64,000 nucleotides of DNA from Lacinutrix sp. MedPE-SW (GCF_001874145.1 NZ_MPCX01000011.1:1-64000), one strand, 5' to 3'. Counted from the first letter of the stretch, positions 9,465 through 20,419 are shown. Numbers and translations: made by a program. Notes: generated by a model from the letters alone, not told the origin.

Positions 9465-11468
9465 ATGAAGTTTAAAATAGAATCAGAGTTTAGCCCAACT
9501 GGAGATCAGCCATCTGCAATTAAACAGTTGGTTAATGGTATTAATACAAACGAAAAATACCAAACCTTACTTGGGGTTACAGGTTCTGGAAAAACATTTA
9601 CCGTAGCAAATGTTGTAGAAAGTGTACAAAAACCCACATTAGTTTTAGCACATAATAAAACACTTGCAGCCCAATTATATAGCGAGTTTAAACAATTTTT
9701 TCCAGAGAATGCTGTTGAGTATTTTGTTTCTTATTATGATTATTATCAACCAGAAGCCTATATTCCAACATCTGGTGTATATATAGAAAAAGATCTATCT
9801 ATTAACGAAGAAATAGAGAAAATGCGTTTAAGCACTACATCTTCTCTACTCTCTGGACGTCGAGATGTTTTAGTTGTCGCTTCAGTTTCATGCTTATATG
9901 GTATTGGTAACCCTATAGAATTTCAAAAAAATGTAATTACAATAAAACGTGATCAAGAAATTTCTAGAACAAAATTGTTACATCAATTAGTTCAAAGTTT
10001 ATATTCTCGTACCGAAGCTGATTTTAAACACGGTAACTTCAGAATAAAAGGAGATACAGTCGATATATTTCCAAGTTATGCAGACGATGCCTTTAGAATA
10101 CACTTTTTTGGTGATGAAATTGAAATGATAGAACAGTTTAATATTCAAACCAATGAAGTAATTGAAGAGTACGATAGACTTAACATTTATCCTGCTAACA
10201 TGTTTGTAACCTCTCCAGACGTCTTACAAGGTGCTATTAAAGAAATTCAAGATGATTTAGTTAAACAACACGATTATTTTAAAGACATAGGCAAACATCT
10301 TGAAGCTAAAAGGTTAAAAGAACGTACCGAATTTGATTTAGAAATGATACGAGAACTTGGCTATTGCTCTGGTATAGAAAACTATTCTAGATATTTAGAT
10401 GGTAGATTACCTGGTACTAGACCGTTCTGTTTACTTGATTATTTTCCAGACGATTATTTAATGGTAGTAGATGAAAGTCACGTTACAATTTCTCAAGTGC
10501 ATGCGATGTATGGTGGCGATAGAAGCCGAAAAGAAAACTTAGTTGATTACGGTTTTAGGTTACCTGCTGCAATGGATAATAGACCTTTAAAGTTTGAAGA
10601 ATTTGAAGCTTTACAAAATCAAGTACTTTATGTTAGTGCTACTCCAGCAGATTACGAGCTTCAAAAAACAGATGGTGTTTATGTTGAACAGGTTATTAGA
10701 CCAACAGGATTGCTAGATCCTATTATTGAAGTAAGACCTAGTTTAAACCAAATAGATGATTTAATTGAAGAAATACAAGTGCGTGTAGAAAAAGATGAAC
10801 GTACTTTAGTTACTACATTAACTAAAAGAATGGCTGAAGAGTTAACAAAATATTTAAGCAGAATAGATATTCGTGTACGTTATATACATAGTGATGTTGA
10901 CACTTTAGAGCGTGTTGAAATCATGCAAGATTTACGTAAAGGTATTTTTGATGTATTAGTTGGTGTAAACCTTTTACGTGAAGGTTTAGATTTACCAGAA
11001 GTGTCTTTAGTTGCAATTTTAGATGCAGATAAAGAAGGTTTTTTACGCTCTAACCGCTCGCTAACGCAAACTGTTGGTCGTGCTGCAAGACATTTAAATG
11101 GTAAAGCTATTATGTATGCAGACAAAATTACTAAAAGTATGCAATCTACTATTGATGAAACCGAATATAGGCGTGCTAAACAAATAAAGTATAATACAGA
11201 TAATAACATTACTCCTAAAGCGCTTAATAAAAGTTTAGATAATGTTTTATCTAAAAACTCTGTAAGTACCTATAGTTACGAATTAGAAGCTGCTAAAGCT
11301 GCAGAACCTGAAAGCGAATATTTAACTAAAGCAGAATTAGAAAAGAAAATTAGAGAAAAAAGAAAACTAATGGAAAAAGCGGCAAAAGCTTTAGATTTTA
11401 TAATTGCTGCACAATTACGTGACGAAATAAAAGCATACCAAGGAAAACTAGAAGATTTAAAAGTTTAA
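9465..11468 (+). CDS. uvrB: Excinuclease ABC subunit UvrB
   Basis: FSPTGDQPSAI, GVTGSGKTFT, YYDYYQPEAY, DESHVT, NLLREGLDLPEVSLVAILDADKEGFLRS, C-terminal UVR motif. Confidence 0.98.
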   Translation: MKFKIESEFSPTGDQPSAIKQLVNGINTNEKYQTLLGVTGSGKTFTVANVVESVQKPTLVLAHNKTLAAQLYSEFKQFFPENAVEYFVSYYDYYQPEAYIPTSGVYIEKDLSINEEIEKMRLSTTSSLLSGRRDVLVVASVSCLYGIGNPIEFQKNVITIKRDQEISRTKLLHQLVQSLYSRTEADFKHGNFRIKGDTVDIFPSYADDAFRIHFFGDEIEMIEQFNIQTNEVIEEYDRLNIYPANMFVTSPDVLQGAIKEIQDDLVKQHDYFKDIGKHLEAKRLKERTEFDLEMIRELGYCSGIENYSRYLDGRLPGTRPFCLLDYFPDDYLMVVDESHVTISQVHAMYGGDRSRKENLVDYGFRLPAAMDNRPLKFEEFEALQNQVLYVSATPADYELQKTDGVYVEQVIRPTGLLDPIIEVRPSLNQIDDLIEEIQVRVEKDERTLVTTLTKRMAEELTKYLSRIDIRVRYIHSDVDTLERVEIMQDLRKGIFDVLVGVNLLREGLDLPEVSLVAILDADKEGFLRSNRSLTQTVGRAARHLNGKAIMYADKITKSMQSTIDETEYRRAKQIKYNTDNNITPKALNKSLDNVLSKNSVSTYSYELEAAKAAEPESEYLTKAELEKKIREKRKLMEKAAKALDFIIAAQLRDEIKAYQGKLEDLKV

Positions 11469-11470
11469 AT

Positions 11471-11905
11471 ATGGAATTAAAAAACACACCAATTATTGTT
11501 AAGCAAGAATTTAATACTACAGCAGAAAAAGTTTGGGAAGCAATTACAAATCCAGATTTAATGCGCCAATGGTATTTTAATAACATTCCAGACTTTAAAA
11601 CCGAAGTTGGTTTTAAAACAGAGTTTATTGTAAAATCTGAAACTAGAGTTTTTCCACATATTTGGGAAGTTACAGAGGTTATTAATTTAAAGAAGTTAAG
11701 TTATTCTTGGTGTTTTAATGGCTATGAAGGAAAATCTATTTCTACGTTTGAGATATCACCATTAAAAGACAAAACCAAGTTAACACTTACCGCAAGTATT
11801 ATTGAAAAATTTCCAGAAAATATTCCCGAATTTAAAAGAGAAAGCGGTGTTGCAGGATGGAATTACTTAATTAAAGAAAGCTTAGTTGCTTTCTTAAACA
11901 AGTAA
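11471..11905 (+). CDS. SRPBCC / AHSA1-like domain protein
   Basis: TTAEKVWEAITNPDLMRQWYFN...W fold pattern. Confidence 0.8.
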   Translation: MELKNTPIIVKQEFNTTAEKVWEAITNPDLMRQWYFNNIPDFKTEVGFKTEFIVKSETRVFPHIWEVTEVINLKKLSYSWCFNGYEGKSISTFEISPLKDKTKLTLTASIIEKFPENIPEFKRESGVAGWNYLIKESLVAFLNK

Positions 11906-11912
11906 ATTTTAA

Positions 11913-12314
11913 TTAATTGTATTGTACTTTAAAGATATCTATAAGCACTTCCGCAGGAACCATCATATCTGGAAAACCTTCCATTAAATATAATACTCGT
12001 GTAATAGATTCATGATTTAATCCCATTCTAAGCCCGTAATTATAAAGTTTAGCAACCTCTTCTCGCGTTCTTTCTTGATCTATATGCATTAATAAAACTA
12101 AACGGTGAAATTGTACAATGCGTTCACTATGCGATTTTAAATGTATATAATTTATTGGGTGATCAATAAGATAATCAAAATCTTCTCTTGAAATATCAAG
12201 TTGTTTTGCTACGCCTAAAAGAAAATTATATTCAATTTTTTTTAGTTGCGTATCAGATTTTGCAAAAGCAATCATTTCTGATAATAAACTTAACTTTTGT
12301 ACTCTATTTGGCAT
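11913..12314 (-). CDS. TerB-like (tellurite-resistance TerB family) small helical protein
   Basis: LLSEMIAFAKSDTQLKKIEYNFLLGVAKQLDIS pattern; family call tentative. Confidence 0.5.
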   Translation of the reverse strand: MPNRVQKLSLLSEMIAFAKSDTQLKKIEYNFLLGVAKQLDISREDFDYLIDHPINYIHLKSHSERIVQFHRLVLLMHIDQERTREEVAKLYNYGLRMGLNHESITRVLYLMEGFPDMMVPAEVLIDIFKVQYN

Positions 12315-12745
12315 AATGCGAGGGAATTAAATTATACTTCATAAAGTTAATAAAAATCAATAATTTATAATCGTTGAAAGCACGTAGCTTATCGAAAAAC
12401 AAACCGTTTTATATCGAATATTATTTAGCTTTAAACCGATTTCTATATTTACATTTAAAAAAAAGTTAAATATCATTTTATAAAAAAATTGATTTAAAAT
12501 CTTAAAAAACAACACAACTTACTACTATATAGATTGTTGCGTTTAAAAAAAACTATATGTTTTGGCTTCAAAAAATAACAATAATTTAATTTTTAAATTA
12601 ACATTTAGAAATTTACTAAAACGCTAATGTTTACATTTAGTTGAATAATAATTAATGTTTTAGGCTATTTTAATTTATTTTTGATGCCAGAAAATATTTT
12701 ACCTCTCATTAGTATTTGAATTATTTAAATACTAAAAAATTGATT

Positions 12746-13069
12746 ATGACAAACAACGATATATTTAAAAAATTAAGAGTTGCTCACAAGCTTCGTGACG
12801 ATGATATTATTAAAATTTTAATGCTGGTTGACTTTAGAGTTACTAAAAGTGAGCTTAGTGCTTTTTTTAGAAGAGAAGATCATCCAAATTATGTAGAATG
12901 TGGAGACCAAATTTTAAGAAACTTCTTAAATGGTTTAATTATTCATTTACGTGGTCCAATGCCTAAAAAAGAAGACAAACCCAAAGCAGTAAAAACTGTT
13001 AAGAAGAAAAGGTTTGATAATAAAAAGAATTTTAATAAACCTAGAGATAAAAAAAAGAGCAACGATTAA
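12746..13069 (+). CDS. DUF1456 (YehS-like) family protein; single copy of the domain
   Basis: NNDIFKKLRVAHKLRDDDIIKILMLVDFRVTKSELSAFFRREDHPNYVECGDQILRNFLNGL; ATG at 12746 preferred over the upstream TTG at 12716. Confidence 0.8.
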   Translation: MTNNDIFKKLRVAHKLRDDDIIKILMLVDFRVTKSELSAFFRREDHPNYVECGDQILRNFLNGLIIHLRGPMPKKEDKPKAVKTVKKKRFDNKKNFNKPRDKKKSND

Positions 13070-13085
13070 GTTGCTCTTTTTTTTA
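13050..13085 (+). terminator. Rho-independent terminator between convergent genes
   Basis: AAAAAAGAGCAAC-GATTAA-GTTGCTCTTTTTTTT. Confidence 0.85.
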
Positions 13086-13100
13086 TATAAATATTTTAGC

Positions 13101-14294
13101 TTATGCTAAAACAGCTTGTACTTTATCTGCTGCTTCTTGAAATTCTGTAGCACTCATTACATCTAATCCAGAGCTATCAATAAGTTCTTTTGCGATATCT
13201 GCATTAGTACCTTGTAAACGTACAATAATTGGAACGTTTATAGCGTCACCCATATTCTTGTATGCATCTACAACACCTTGAGCAACACGATCACAACGTA
13301 CAATACCACCAAAGATGTTTATTAAAATTGCTTTTACAGCTGGATCTTTTAATATAATTCTAAAAGCTGCTTCAACACGTTTAGCATCTGCAGTACCACC
13401 AACATCTAAAAAGTTAGCAGGTTCTCCACCAGCTTGCTTAATTAAATCCATAGTTGCCATTGCTAAACCAGCACCATTTACCATACATCCAACGTTACCG
13501 TCAAGATCTACATAGTTAAGTCCTAATTCACCAGCTTCAACTTCAATTGGGCTTTCTTCACGTTTGTCACGTAACTCTGCTAAATCTTTATGTCTGTATA
13601 ATGCGTTAGCATCTAAAGTTACTTTAGCATCTACCGCCATTATTTTATCGTCACTTGTTTTTAAAACAGGATTAATTTCAAATAAAGAAGAATCAGATTT
13701 TACATAAGCTGTATATAAAGACGTTACAAATTTTGTCATGTCTTTAAAAGCTGCTCCAGATAAACCTAAGTTAAAAGCAACTTTACGTGCTTGAAATGGT
13801 AAAATTCCAGTTGCAGGATCTATTTCTTCAGTAAAAATTAAATGTGGTGTTTCTTCTGCTACAGTTTCAATATCCATTCCACCTTCTGTAGAATACATAA
13901 TCATATTACGTCCAGTTCCTCTATTTAAAAGTACAGACATGTAATATTCTTCTGGCTCAGAATCTCCTGGATAGTAAACATCTTCTGCTACTAAAACTTG
14001 GTGTACACGCTTACCTTCTGCAGAAGTTTGAGGTGTCACTAAATCCATACCAATAATATCATTAGCGATAGATTTTACTTCGTCTAAGTTTTTAGCAAGC
14101 TTAACGCCACCACCTTTTCCACGACCACCGGCGTGAACTTGAGCTTTAATTACGTGCCATCCTGTTCCGGTATCTTCTGTTAGCTTTTTAGCTGCAGTTA
14201 CAGCTTCATCAGCGTTTTGTGCAACTATACCGCGTTGGATACGTACGCCAAAGCTGCTTAATAATTCTTTTCCTTGATATTCGTGTAAATTCAT
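13101..14294 (-). CDS. sucC: Succinate--CoA ligase (ADP-forming) subunit beta
   Basis: [60 protein letters not shown]. Confidence 0.98.
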   Translation of the reverse strand: MNLHEYQGKELLSSFGVRIQRGIVAQNADEAVTAAKKLTEDTGTGWHVIKAQVHAGGRGKGGGVKLAKNLDEVKSIANDIIGMDLVTPQTSAEGKRVHQVLVAEDVYYPGDSEPEEYYMSVLLNRGTGRNMIMYSTEGGMDIETVAEETPHLIFTEEIDPATGILPFQARKVAFNLGLSGAAFKDMTKFVTSLYTAYVKSDSSLFEINPVLKTSDDKIMAVDAKVTLDANALYRHKDLAELRDKREESPIEVEAGELGLNYVDLDGNVGCMVNGAGLAMATMDLIKQAGGEPANFLDVGGTADAKRVEAAFRIILKDPAVKAILINIFGGIVRCDRVAQGVVDAYKNMGDAINVPIIVRLQGTNADIAKELIDSSGLDVMSATEFQEAADKVQAVLA

Positions 14295-14486
14295 CTTTAA
14301 ATAGATTATTTGTTATTTCCGCGAAGACGGAAATCTATAAAATTAAATTTTTGATTGTAATAAATTCCGAAGAACTATTATGCAACAAAAGTAAATAACC
14401 TTAGGCGTTTTACCAATATTTTTTATTAATGATTTTAATTGATTTGCTTTTATAATTATGTTGGTATTATAATTATGTAGTTTTAT

Positions 14487-15143
14487 TTAATCTTTCAAGC
14501 TTTTTATTACAGAAAAGGCTTTATCTACTAAATGGTCTTCTACTAATATTGTAAACTCGTTAGTTGTAGAAATTACTTCGTATAAAGTTACATTTTCCCA
14601 TGCTAAACGTTTAAACATTTGGTAATACAAACCTGCTATTTTAGAGTTTCCTCTTGGTAAATTTATACTTATGGCAGATAGTTTATCTTGTAACCCAATT
14701 AGTGTTTCGTTTTTAAAAATTTTTAAAATCGCATCTTTCTCTACACTAGAAATAATGATATTACTTTCTAAAATACCACGAGTAAAACCATAAAATATAT
14801 GGTTATTTGTATTTATTTTTTCTAATATTTTTGAGTGACTATTTATTAATGTTTTTGAGTTTTGAAATGTAAAATCACTAAGATTTGAACGTACAGTTAT
14901 ATCTCCTAAGTTTTTAAATACCTTTTTTAACTGTATAGAGTTATCTACATTAATTGGTTGATTGTAACGCCTTAACGCCATCATTATCGCACCATTTTTA
15001 ATAGGCTTACGTAGCATTTTTGAAATGGTATCGTTTAAGTCTTCTGCTAATGCAGAATAATTAATAATATTACGAGAAAGTGCTTCTTCTAAAAAAGGAC
15101 TAGAAATAATTATTTCTTCTACACAAGATGCGATAGTTTTCAT
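14487..15143 (-). CDS. Winged-helix-like plus ACT-like domain protein (often auto-annotated as aspartate kinase); no kinase domain
   Basis: N-terminal VEEIIISSPFLEEALSRNIINYSALAEDL...GAIMMALRRY; C-terminal ACT-like half; divergent from lysA. Confidence 0.5.
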   Translation of the reverse strand: MKTIASCVEEIIISSPFLEEALSRNIINYSALAEDLNDTISKMLRKPIKNGAIMMALRRYNQPINVDNSIQLKKVFKNLGDITVRSNLSDFTFQNSKTLINSHSKILEKINTNNHIFYGFTRGILESNIIISSVEKDAILKIFKNETLIGLQDKLSAISINLPRGNSKIAGLYYQMFKRLAWENVTLYEVISTTNEFTILVEDHLVDKAFSVIKSLKD

Positions 15144-15255
15144 TTTGTTAAATATTTAACATTATGTGCAAAAATAGATAAAATTTTTCATTTTTAAGTT
15201 TTTAAAGGTTTTTACATTTAGTTTTGCTTTACAATTAGATTTGATATTAAAGAAA

Positions 15256-16482
15256 ATGAAACAAAACACCTTATTACAAATTGCTAAAGATTTTGGAAGT
15301 CCTGTATATGTTTACGACTCTCAAACCATAACAAATCAATACAACCGCTTAACTTCTGCATTTAATAAGGTTAAACAGGTTAAATTAAATTATGCAGTAA
15401 AAGCATTATCTAATATTTCAATTTTAAAGTTAATGCGCTCGCTTGGTGCTGGTTTAGATACTGTATCTATTCAAGAGGTTCATTTAGGCTTAGCTGCTGG
15501 CTTTAAAGCTGAAGATATAATTTTTACACCTAACGGCGTTTCGCTATTAGAAATTGAAACTGTTGCTAAATTAGGTTGCCAAATTAATATTGATAATCTT
15601 TCTATATTAGAACAGTTTGGCACTAAACACCCAAAAATTCCCGTTTGTATTCGTATTAATCCTCATGTTATGGCTGGCGGAAATACTAATATTTCTGTAG
15701 GACATATTGATAGTAAATTTGGTATTTCTATTCACCAAATACCACATATACTTCGTATTGTAGAAAATACAAACATGACTATTAATGGTATTCACATGCA
15801 TACAGGAAGTGATATTTTAGATATAGATGTATTTTTATATGCTAGTGAAATACTTTTTGAAACGGCTAAGAATTTTAAAAATTTAGATTTTATAGATTTC
15901 GGTTCTGGCTTTAAAGTGCCTTATAAAACAGGAGATATTGAAACTAATATTGAAGAGTTTGGAGACAAACTTTCTGCAAGATTTAATACCTTTTGTAAAA
16001 ATTACGGTAAAGAGTTAACCTTAGCCTTTGAACCTGGTAAGTTTTTAGTTAGTGAAGCCGGACAGTTTTTAGCTAAAGTAAATGTAGTAAAACAAACTAC
16101 CTCGACAGTTTTTGCTCAAGTAGATTCTGGTTTTAATCATTTAATTAGACCAATGCTTTATGGCTCTCAACATGAAATAGAAAATATTTCTAACCCTAAA
16201 GGTAGAGAACGCTTTTATAGTGTTGTGGGTTACATATGCGAGACAGATACTTTTGCAAATAACAGGCGTATTGCCGAAATAAGAGAAAACGACATTTTAG
16301 CTTTTAAAAATGCTGGAGCTTATTGCTACTCTATGGCTAGTAATTATAATTCACGTTATCGTCCAGCTGAAGTTTTATGGCACAATGGTGAAGCACACTT
16401 AATTAGAAAACGTGAAACCTTTGATGATATTTTACGTAACCAAGTTGAAATAGATTTAAAACCTAAAAAAGTAAAAATTTAA
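15256..16482 (+). CDS. lysA: Diaminopimelate decarboxylase
   Basis: PLP-binding YAVKALSN, GIHMHTGSDI, FGSGFKVPY, EPGKFLV, CETDTFA, GAYCYSMASNYNSR; ATG at 15256 likely start. Confidence 0.95.
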   Translation: MKQNTLLQIAKDFGSPVYVYDSQTITNQYNRLTSAFNKVKQVKLNYAVKALSNISILKLMRSLGAGLDTVSIQEVHLGLAAGFKAEDIIFTPNGVSLLEIETVAKLGCQINIDNLSILEQFGTKHPKIPVCIRINPHVMAGGNTNISVGHIDSKFGISIHQIPHILRIVENTNMTINGIHMHTGSDILDIDVFLYASEILFETAKNFKNLDFIDFGSGFKVPYKTGDIETNIEEFGDKLSARFNTFCKNYGKELTLAFEPGKFLVSEAGQFLAKVNVVKQTTSTVFAQVDSGFNHLIRPMLYGSQHEIENISNPKGRERFYSVVGYICETDTFANNRRIAEIRENDILAFKNAGAYCYSMASNYNSRYRPAEVLWHNGEAHLIRKRETFDDILRNQVEIDLKPKKVKI

Positions 16483-16487
16483 TTTAC

Positions 16488-16521
16488 AAAAAAGCCTCTT
16501 AATTTTAAGAGGCTTTTTTTT
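16488..16521 (+). terminator. Rho-independent terminator
   Basis: AAAAAAGCCTCTT-AATTTT-AAGAGGCTTTTTTTT. Confidence 0.85.
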
Positions 16522-16676
16522 GTTAAACAACTAAAAAAGAAAACATTAGTAAAAACACAACATGCAAAAACATTCACGATACATACAATAATCGACTTAA
16601 TGTGCTTTTTATCTAATTTTTTATTAACTTGCTATCTATCTTTATGTTTTCATTTATATAATAATTAAAATTAAAA

Positions 16677-18185
16677 ATGCAAGACCTCAACAAATTGAAT
16701 ATTATATCGAATGAAATACATGATTTCGAGTTTATTAATGCTATAGAAAACTCTTTAGCCATTGGCTCTTGGGAATTTAATTTAAAAACAAATACCTTAA
16801 AATGGAGTACTGTTACTAAGAAAATTCATGAAGTTCCAGATGATTATAAACCAGATGTAGAAACAGGACTTAACTTTTACAAAGAAGGTTTACACAGAGA
16901 ACGAATTACTTCCATTTTTAGTAATGCTATTTTAACTAATACAAGTTTTGATGACGAATTTATAATTATTACAGCAAAAGGTAAAGAGAAATGGGTACGC
17001 TCTATTGGTTATCCTGTATTTGAAAATGATACTTGCGTTTTAGTTAAAGGTGTGTTTCAAGATATTACCGAAAAAACACAAAAAAATATTGAAATTTCTT
17101 ATAAAGAAAGTTTGTTTAGATCCATTTTTGAAAACTCAATAACAGGAATGGCTATTGTAAGTTTAGAGGGTAAATGGCTAAAAGTAAATAACAGTATTTG
17201 CAAAATTTTTGGGTATTCTGAAGCTGAACTTTTAGATTTAAACTTTATAGAGTTAACTCATAATGATGATAAACACATTGGTTTAGAGGAAATAAAATTA
17301 ATGATTGAAGGAAAGTTAGATAACTTTCAGGTTGATAAAAGATATATAAATAAAAACGGAAACATTATTCATTGTCAACTTTCTACTACAATAGTAAGAG
17401 ATCTCGATAATGAACCTGTTCATTTTGTTGCAAATATTAATGATATTACGAAATCTAAATTAGCAAAACAAAAAATTAAAAACCTATTAGCTATATCGTC
17501 TAAGCAAAATGAAAGATTATTAAATTTTGCACATATTGTATCTCATAATTTAAGATCTCACGCTGGAAATCTAGACATGCTAATTGGTTTAAAAAAAGAA
17601 GATTACCCAGACGCTGTAGATAATGAATACTTCCCACATATTGAGAAAGCTGTAAAAAATTTAAATGAAACTATAGCAAATTTAAATGACGTTGCCATAC
17701 ATAATATTGTAGAAGTTGAAAATTTAGAACCACTAAATTTACTAGAATATGTTAATAATGCTATAAGTAATATTAAAGCATTACACGTTGTAAAAAAAGC
17801 TAAAATTAAAATTGATATTAATAAAACAATAAAAGTTAAAGGAATACCAGCTTATTTAGATAGTATTATAATTAATTTATTAACCAATGCTATTAAATAT
17901 AAAAACCCAGATGAAGACCCTAAAATAAAATTAATAGCTAGTAAAGATGATAAAAATATAATTTTAGAAGTTATAGATAATGGTATAGGAATAGATTTAA
18001 AAAAACATGGCGAAAAATTATTTGGCATGTATAATGTTTTCCACCATAATAAAGACTCTCGAGGATTAGGTTTATTTATTACAAAAAATCAAATTGAAGC
18101 TATTGGTGGAAAAATAGAAGTTAAAAGTAAAGTGGGAAAAGGCACTACTTTTAGACTATTTTTTAAAAAAACTAACTATGCATAG
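16677..18185 (+). CDS. PAS-domain sensor histidine kinase
   Basis: Two PAS/PAC segments, HisKA-like IVSHNLRSHAGNLDML, HATPase motifs NLLTNAIKYK, VIDNGIGID, RGLGLFI. Confidence 0.92.
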   Translation: MQDLNKLNIISNEIHDFEFINAIENSLAIGSWEFNLKTNTLKWSTVTKKIHEVPDDYKPDVETGLNFYKEGLHRERITSIFSNAILTNTSFDDEFIIITAKGKEKWVRSIGYPVFENDTCVLVKGVFQDITEKTQKNIEISYKESLFRSIFENSITGMAIVSLEGKWLKVNNSICKIFGYSEAELLDLNFIELTHNDDKHIGLEEIKLMIEGKLDNFQVDKRYINKNGNIIHCQLSTTIVRDLDNEPVHFVANINDITKSKLAKQKIKNLLAISSKQNERLLNFAHIVSHNLRSHAGNLDMLIGLKKEDYPDAVDNEYFPHIEKAVKNLNETIANLNDVAIHNIVEVENLEPLNLLEYVNNAISNIKALHVVKKAKIKIDINKTIKVKGIPAYLDSIIINLLTNAIKYKNPDEDPKIKLIASKDDKNIILEVIDNGIGIDLKKHGEKLFGMYNVFHHNKDSRGLGLFITKNQIEAIGGKIEVKSKVGKGTTFRLFFKKTNYA

Positions 18186-18585
18186 AATTAAATTAGCCTG
18201 CGTAATTGACGATGACCCAATTTACATATTTGCAATTAAAAGATTATTTAAGAGAAAAAACTTTACAAGTAATTTTATAATTTACAATAATGGTAATGAA
18301 GCTTTTAAAGGGATTAAAGAGCGTTTAAAAAATGGCGAGCAACTTCCAGACATTATATTATTAGATATTAATATGCCAGTTATGGATGGATGGCAATTTT
18401 TAGAAGATTATAAAAAACTAAAAATTGAAAAAAAAATACCTATTTATGTAACAAGCTCTTCTATTAAAAAAAGCGATGTCGAAAAAGCCCAAGGTGATAA
18501 TTTTGTTAGAAATTATGTAAACAAACCCATTAATAAAGAAAATCTAGATTTTTTAATTGAGGATTTTAAAAAAGTAGATTTATAA
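18178..18585 (+). CDS. Response regulator, receiver domain only
   Basis: CVIDDDPIY, IILLDINMPVMDGWQFLE, VTSSS, NKPIN; overlaps the kinase by 8 nt. Confidence 0.93.
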   Translation: MHRIKLACVIDDDPIYIFAIKRLFKRKNFTSNFIIYNNGNEAFKGIKERLKNGEQLPDIILLDINMPVMDGWQFLEDYKKLKIEKKIPIYVTSSSIKKSDVEKAQGDNFVRNYVNKPINKENLDFLIEDFKKVDL

Positions 18586-18592
18586 TTTAGCT

Positions 18593-18970
18593 CTATAAAT
18601 TACTATAAAATGTGAGCCCGTTATTATCTAAATCATAAAATGCAAACTCTACAGTTTCCCAATCTGTTTTTCTTAAAATTGTTTTATCACTAATAACACC
18701 TCTAAACTTATATTCTTCGTAAAGATTTTCTATATGTTCTGTAACAATACGCAACATTGGTGTATTAAAACCTAACTCCCATTCTTTTTCATCATGCCAT
18801 TGTAAATGTATTTCTATTGCATCACGAGTTATGCCTGCATATTTTGGGTTTTTAGAATCATCTGCAAAAGCTATTTTAAAGCCTAATTTTTTCACATAAA
18901 AAGTTAATGCTTCTACTACATTTTTAACAGGTAAAATGGGATGTATTTGATGTAGTATTGGTTTTGGCAT
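18593..18970 (-). CDS. VOC (glyoxalase/bleomycin-resistance) superfamily protein
   Basis: IHPILPVKNVVEALTFYVKKLGFKIAF...DLDNNGLTFY. Confidence 0.88.
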   Translation of the reverse strand: MPKPILHQIHPILPVKNVVEALTFYVKKLGFKIAFADDSKNPKYAGITRDAIEIHLQWHDEKEWELGFNTPMLRIVTEHIENLYEEYKFRGVISDKTILRKTDWETVEFAFYDLDNNGLTFYSNL

Positions 18971-19004
18971 TTTGAAAAATTAAGTTTTAAAATAAAAAAT
19001 ACAA

Positions 19005-20402
19005 CTAATCTTTTAGCTCTTTTACATCATTAATGTTTGATGTTCCATATTTATCAAAAAGATAAATTAAGCTTGTCATGGTTGCTGCACCTAACTCTAA
19101 CTCTCTTTTATTTACAGCATCAAAAGTATCGTTACTTGCATGATGATGATCAAAATAACGTTGTGAATCTGGACGTAATCCTGCTAAAACAATATTATCA
19201 TTTTTTAATGGACCAATATCTGCGCCACTATATCCTTTTTCAAAATAATGAATTAAATAAGGTTTAAATAATGGCTCCCAGCTTAATACTTTATTTAAGT
19301 TAGCTTCGCTACAATCAAAACTAAAACCTCTTGGTGTAAAACCACCAGAATCACTCTCTAAAGCAAACACATGATTTTCGTTTTTACGTTTTGCTTCTTC
19401 GGCATATTTTTTACCACCTCGCAATCCATTTTCTTCATTCATAAACAAAACAACTCTAATGGTACGTTTTGGTTTAATACCGCTTTCTTTTAACAAACGT
19501 AAAACATCCATAGATTGTACAACTCCAGCACCATCATCATGAGAACCGTCGCCTAAATCCCAAGAATCTAAGTGACCACCAACAACCATATACTCGTTTG
19601 GAAATTCGCTTCCTGTAATTTCTCCAATTACATTATAAGACAATACATCTTCAAACTGTTTACAATTTTGTTTAAAATAAAATTCTAGGTTTTTATCATT
19701 TTTTAATGCTTCAGATAAAATATTTGCATCGTTTGTACTTATTGCTGCACTTGGTATACGTTGGTTATTTGGTAAATCTAGATAACCCATACTTCCTGTG
19801 TGTGGTAAATCGTCTTGACGTAAATTTAACGAGCGAACTATTACACCAACAGCGCCAAGTTTTCCTGCTTCGTAAGCACCTGCATAACGTTGTTTAGAAC
19901 AACCTCCATATGCCTCAAAGGTGTGGATTAATTCAGGATTCATTGCGCCATTAAAAAAAACTATTTTTCCTTTTACTTTTGTACCAAGTTCTGCAAGTTC
20001 TTCAAAGCTTTTTACTTCTACTACTTTAGCTTTTAAACCTGTTTTTGGTGTTGCAATAGAACCACCTAAAGCACAAATATTAACATTTTTTTGTTTTCCT
20101 AAAGTTGTAAAATAACCTACTTCTTTTTCACCTCGATCCCATTTTGGTACCATAACTTCTTGAAGCCATACTTTATCTAACCCTAATTTTTCTAATTCGG
20201 TTTTTGTGTATTGCACCGCTCTTTCTGCATTTACAGAACCAGAAAGTCTACCTCCTATATTATTTGATAAATAATCTAACCATGCATATGCTTTACCATT
20301 TGTTAATGACTGTTTATATATTGTTTTTAAAACATCTTTATCATTTTGAGCGAAACTTAATAAAGAGGTAAGCATTAAAAGTATAAGTATATTTCTTTTC
20401 AT
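19005..20402 (-). CDS. M28 family metallopeptidase, secreted
   Basis: Signal peptide; VVGGHLDSWDLGDGSHDDGAGV, FMNEENGLRGG, ESDSGG, HHASNDTFD. Confidence 0.93.
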   Translation of the reverse strand: MKRNILILLMLTSLLSFAQNDKDVLKTIYKQSLTNGKAYAWLDYLSNNIGGRLSGSVNAERAVQYTKTELEKLGLDKVWLQEVMVPKWDRGEKEVGYFTTLGKQKNVNICALGGSIATPKTGLKAKVVEVKSFEELAELGTKVKGKIVFFNGAMNPELIHTFEAYGGCSKQRYAGAYEAGKLGAVGVIVRSLNLRQDDLPHTGSMGYLDLPNNQRIPSAAISTNDANILSEALKNDKNLEFYFKQNCKQFEDVLSYNVIGEITGSEFPNEYMVVGGHLDSWDLGDGSHDDGAGVVQSMDVLRLLKESGIKPKRTIRVVLFMNEENGLRGGKKYAEEAKRKNENHVFALESDSGGFTPRGFSFDCSEANLNKVLSWEPLFKPYLIHYFEKGYSGADIGPLKNDNIVLAGLRPDSQRYFDHHHASNDTFDAVNKRELELGAATMTSLIYLFDKYGTSNINDVKELKD

Positions 20403-20419
20403 TTTAAACTTAGTTTAGG

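Noticed and set aside
10880-11209. 109-aa minus-strand ORF
   Set aside because: Antisense to uvrB.
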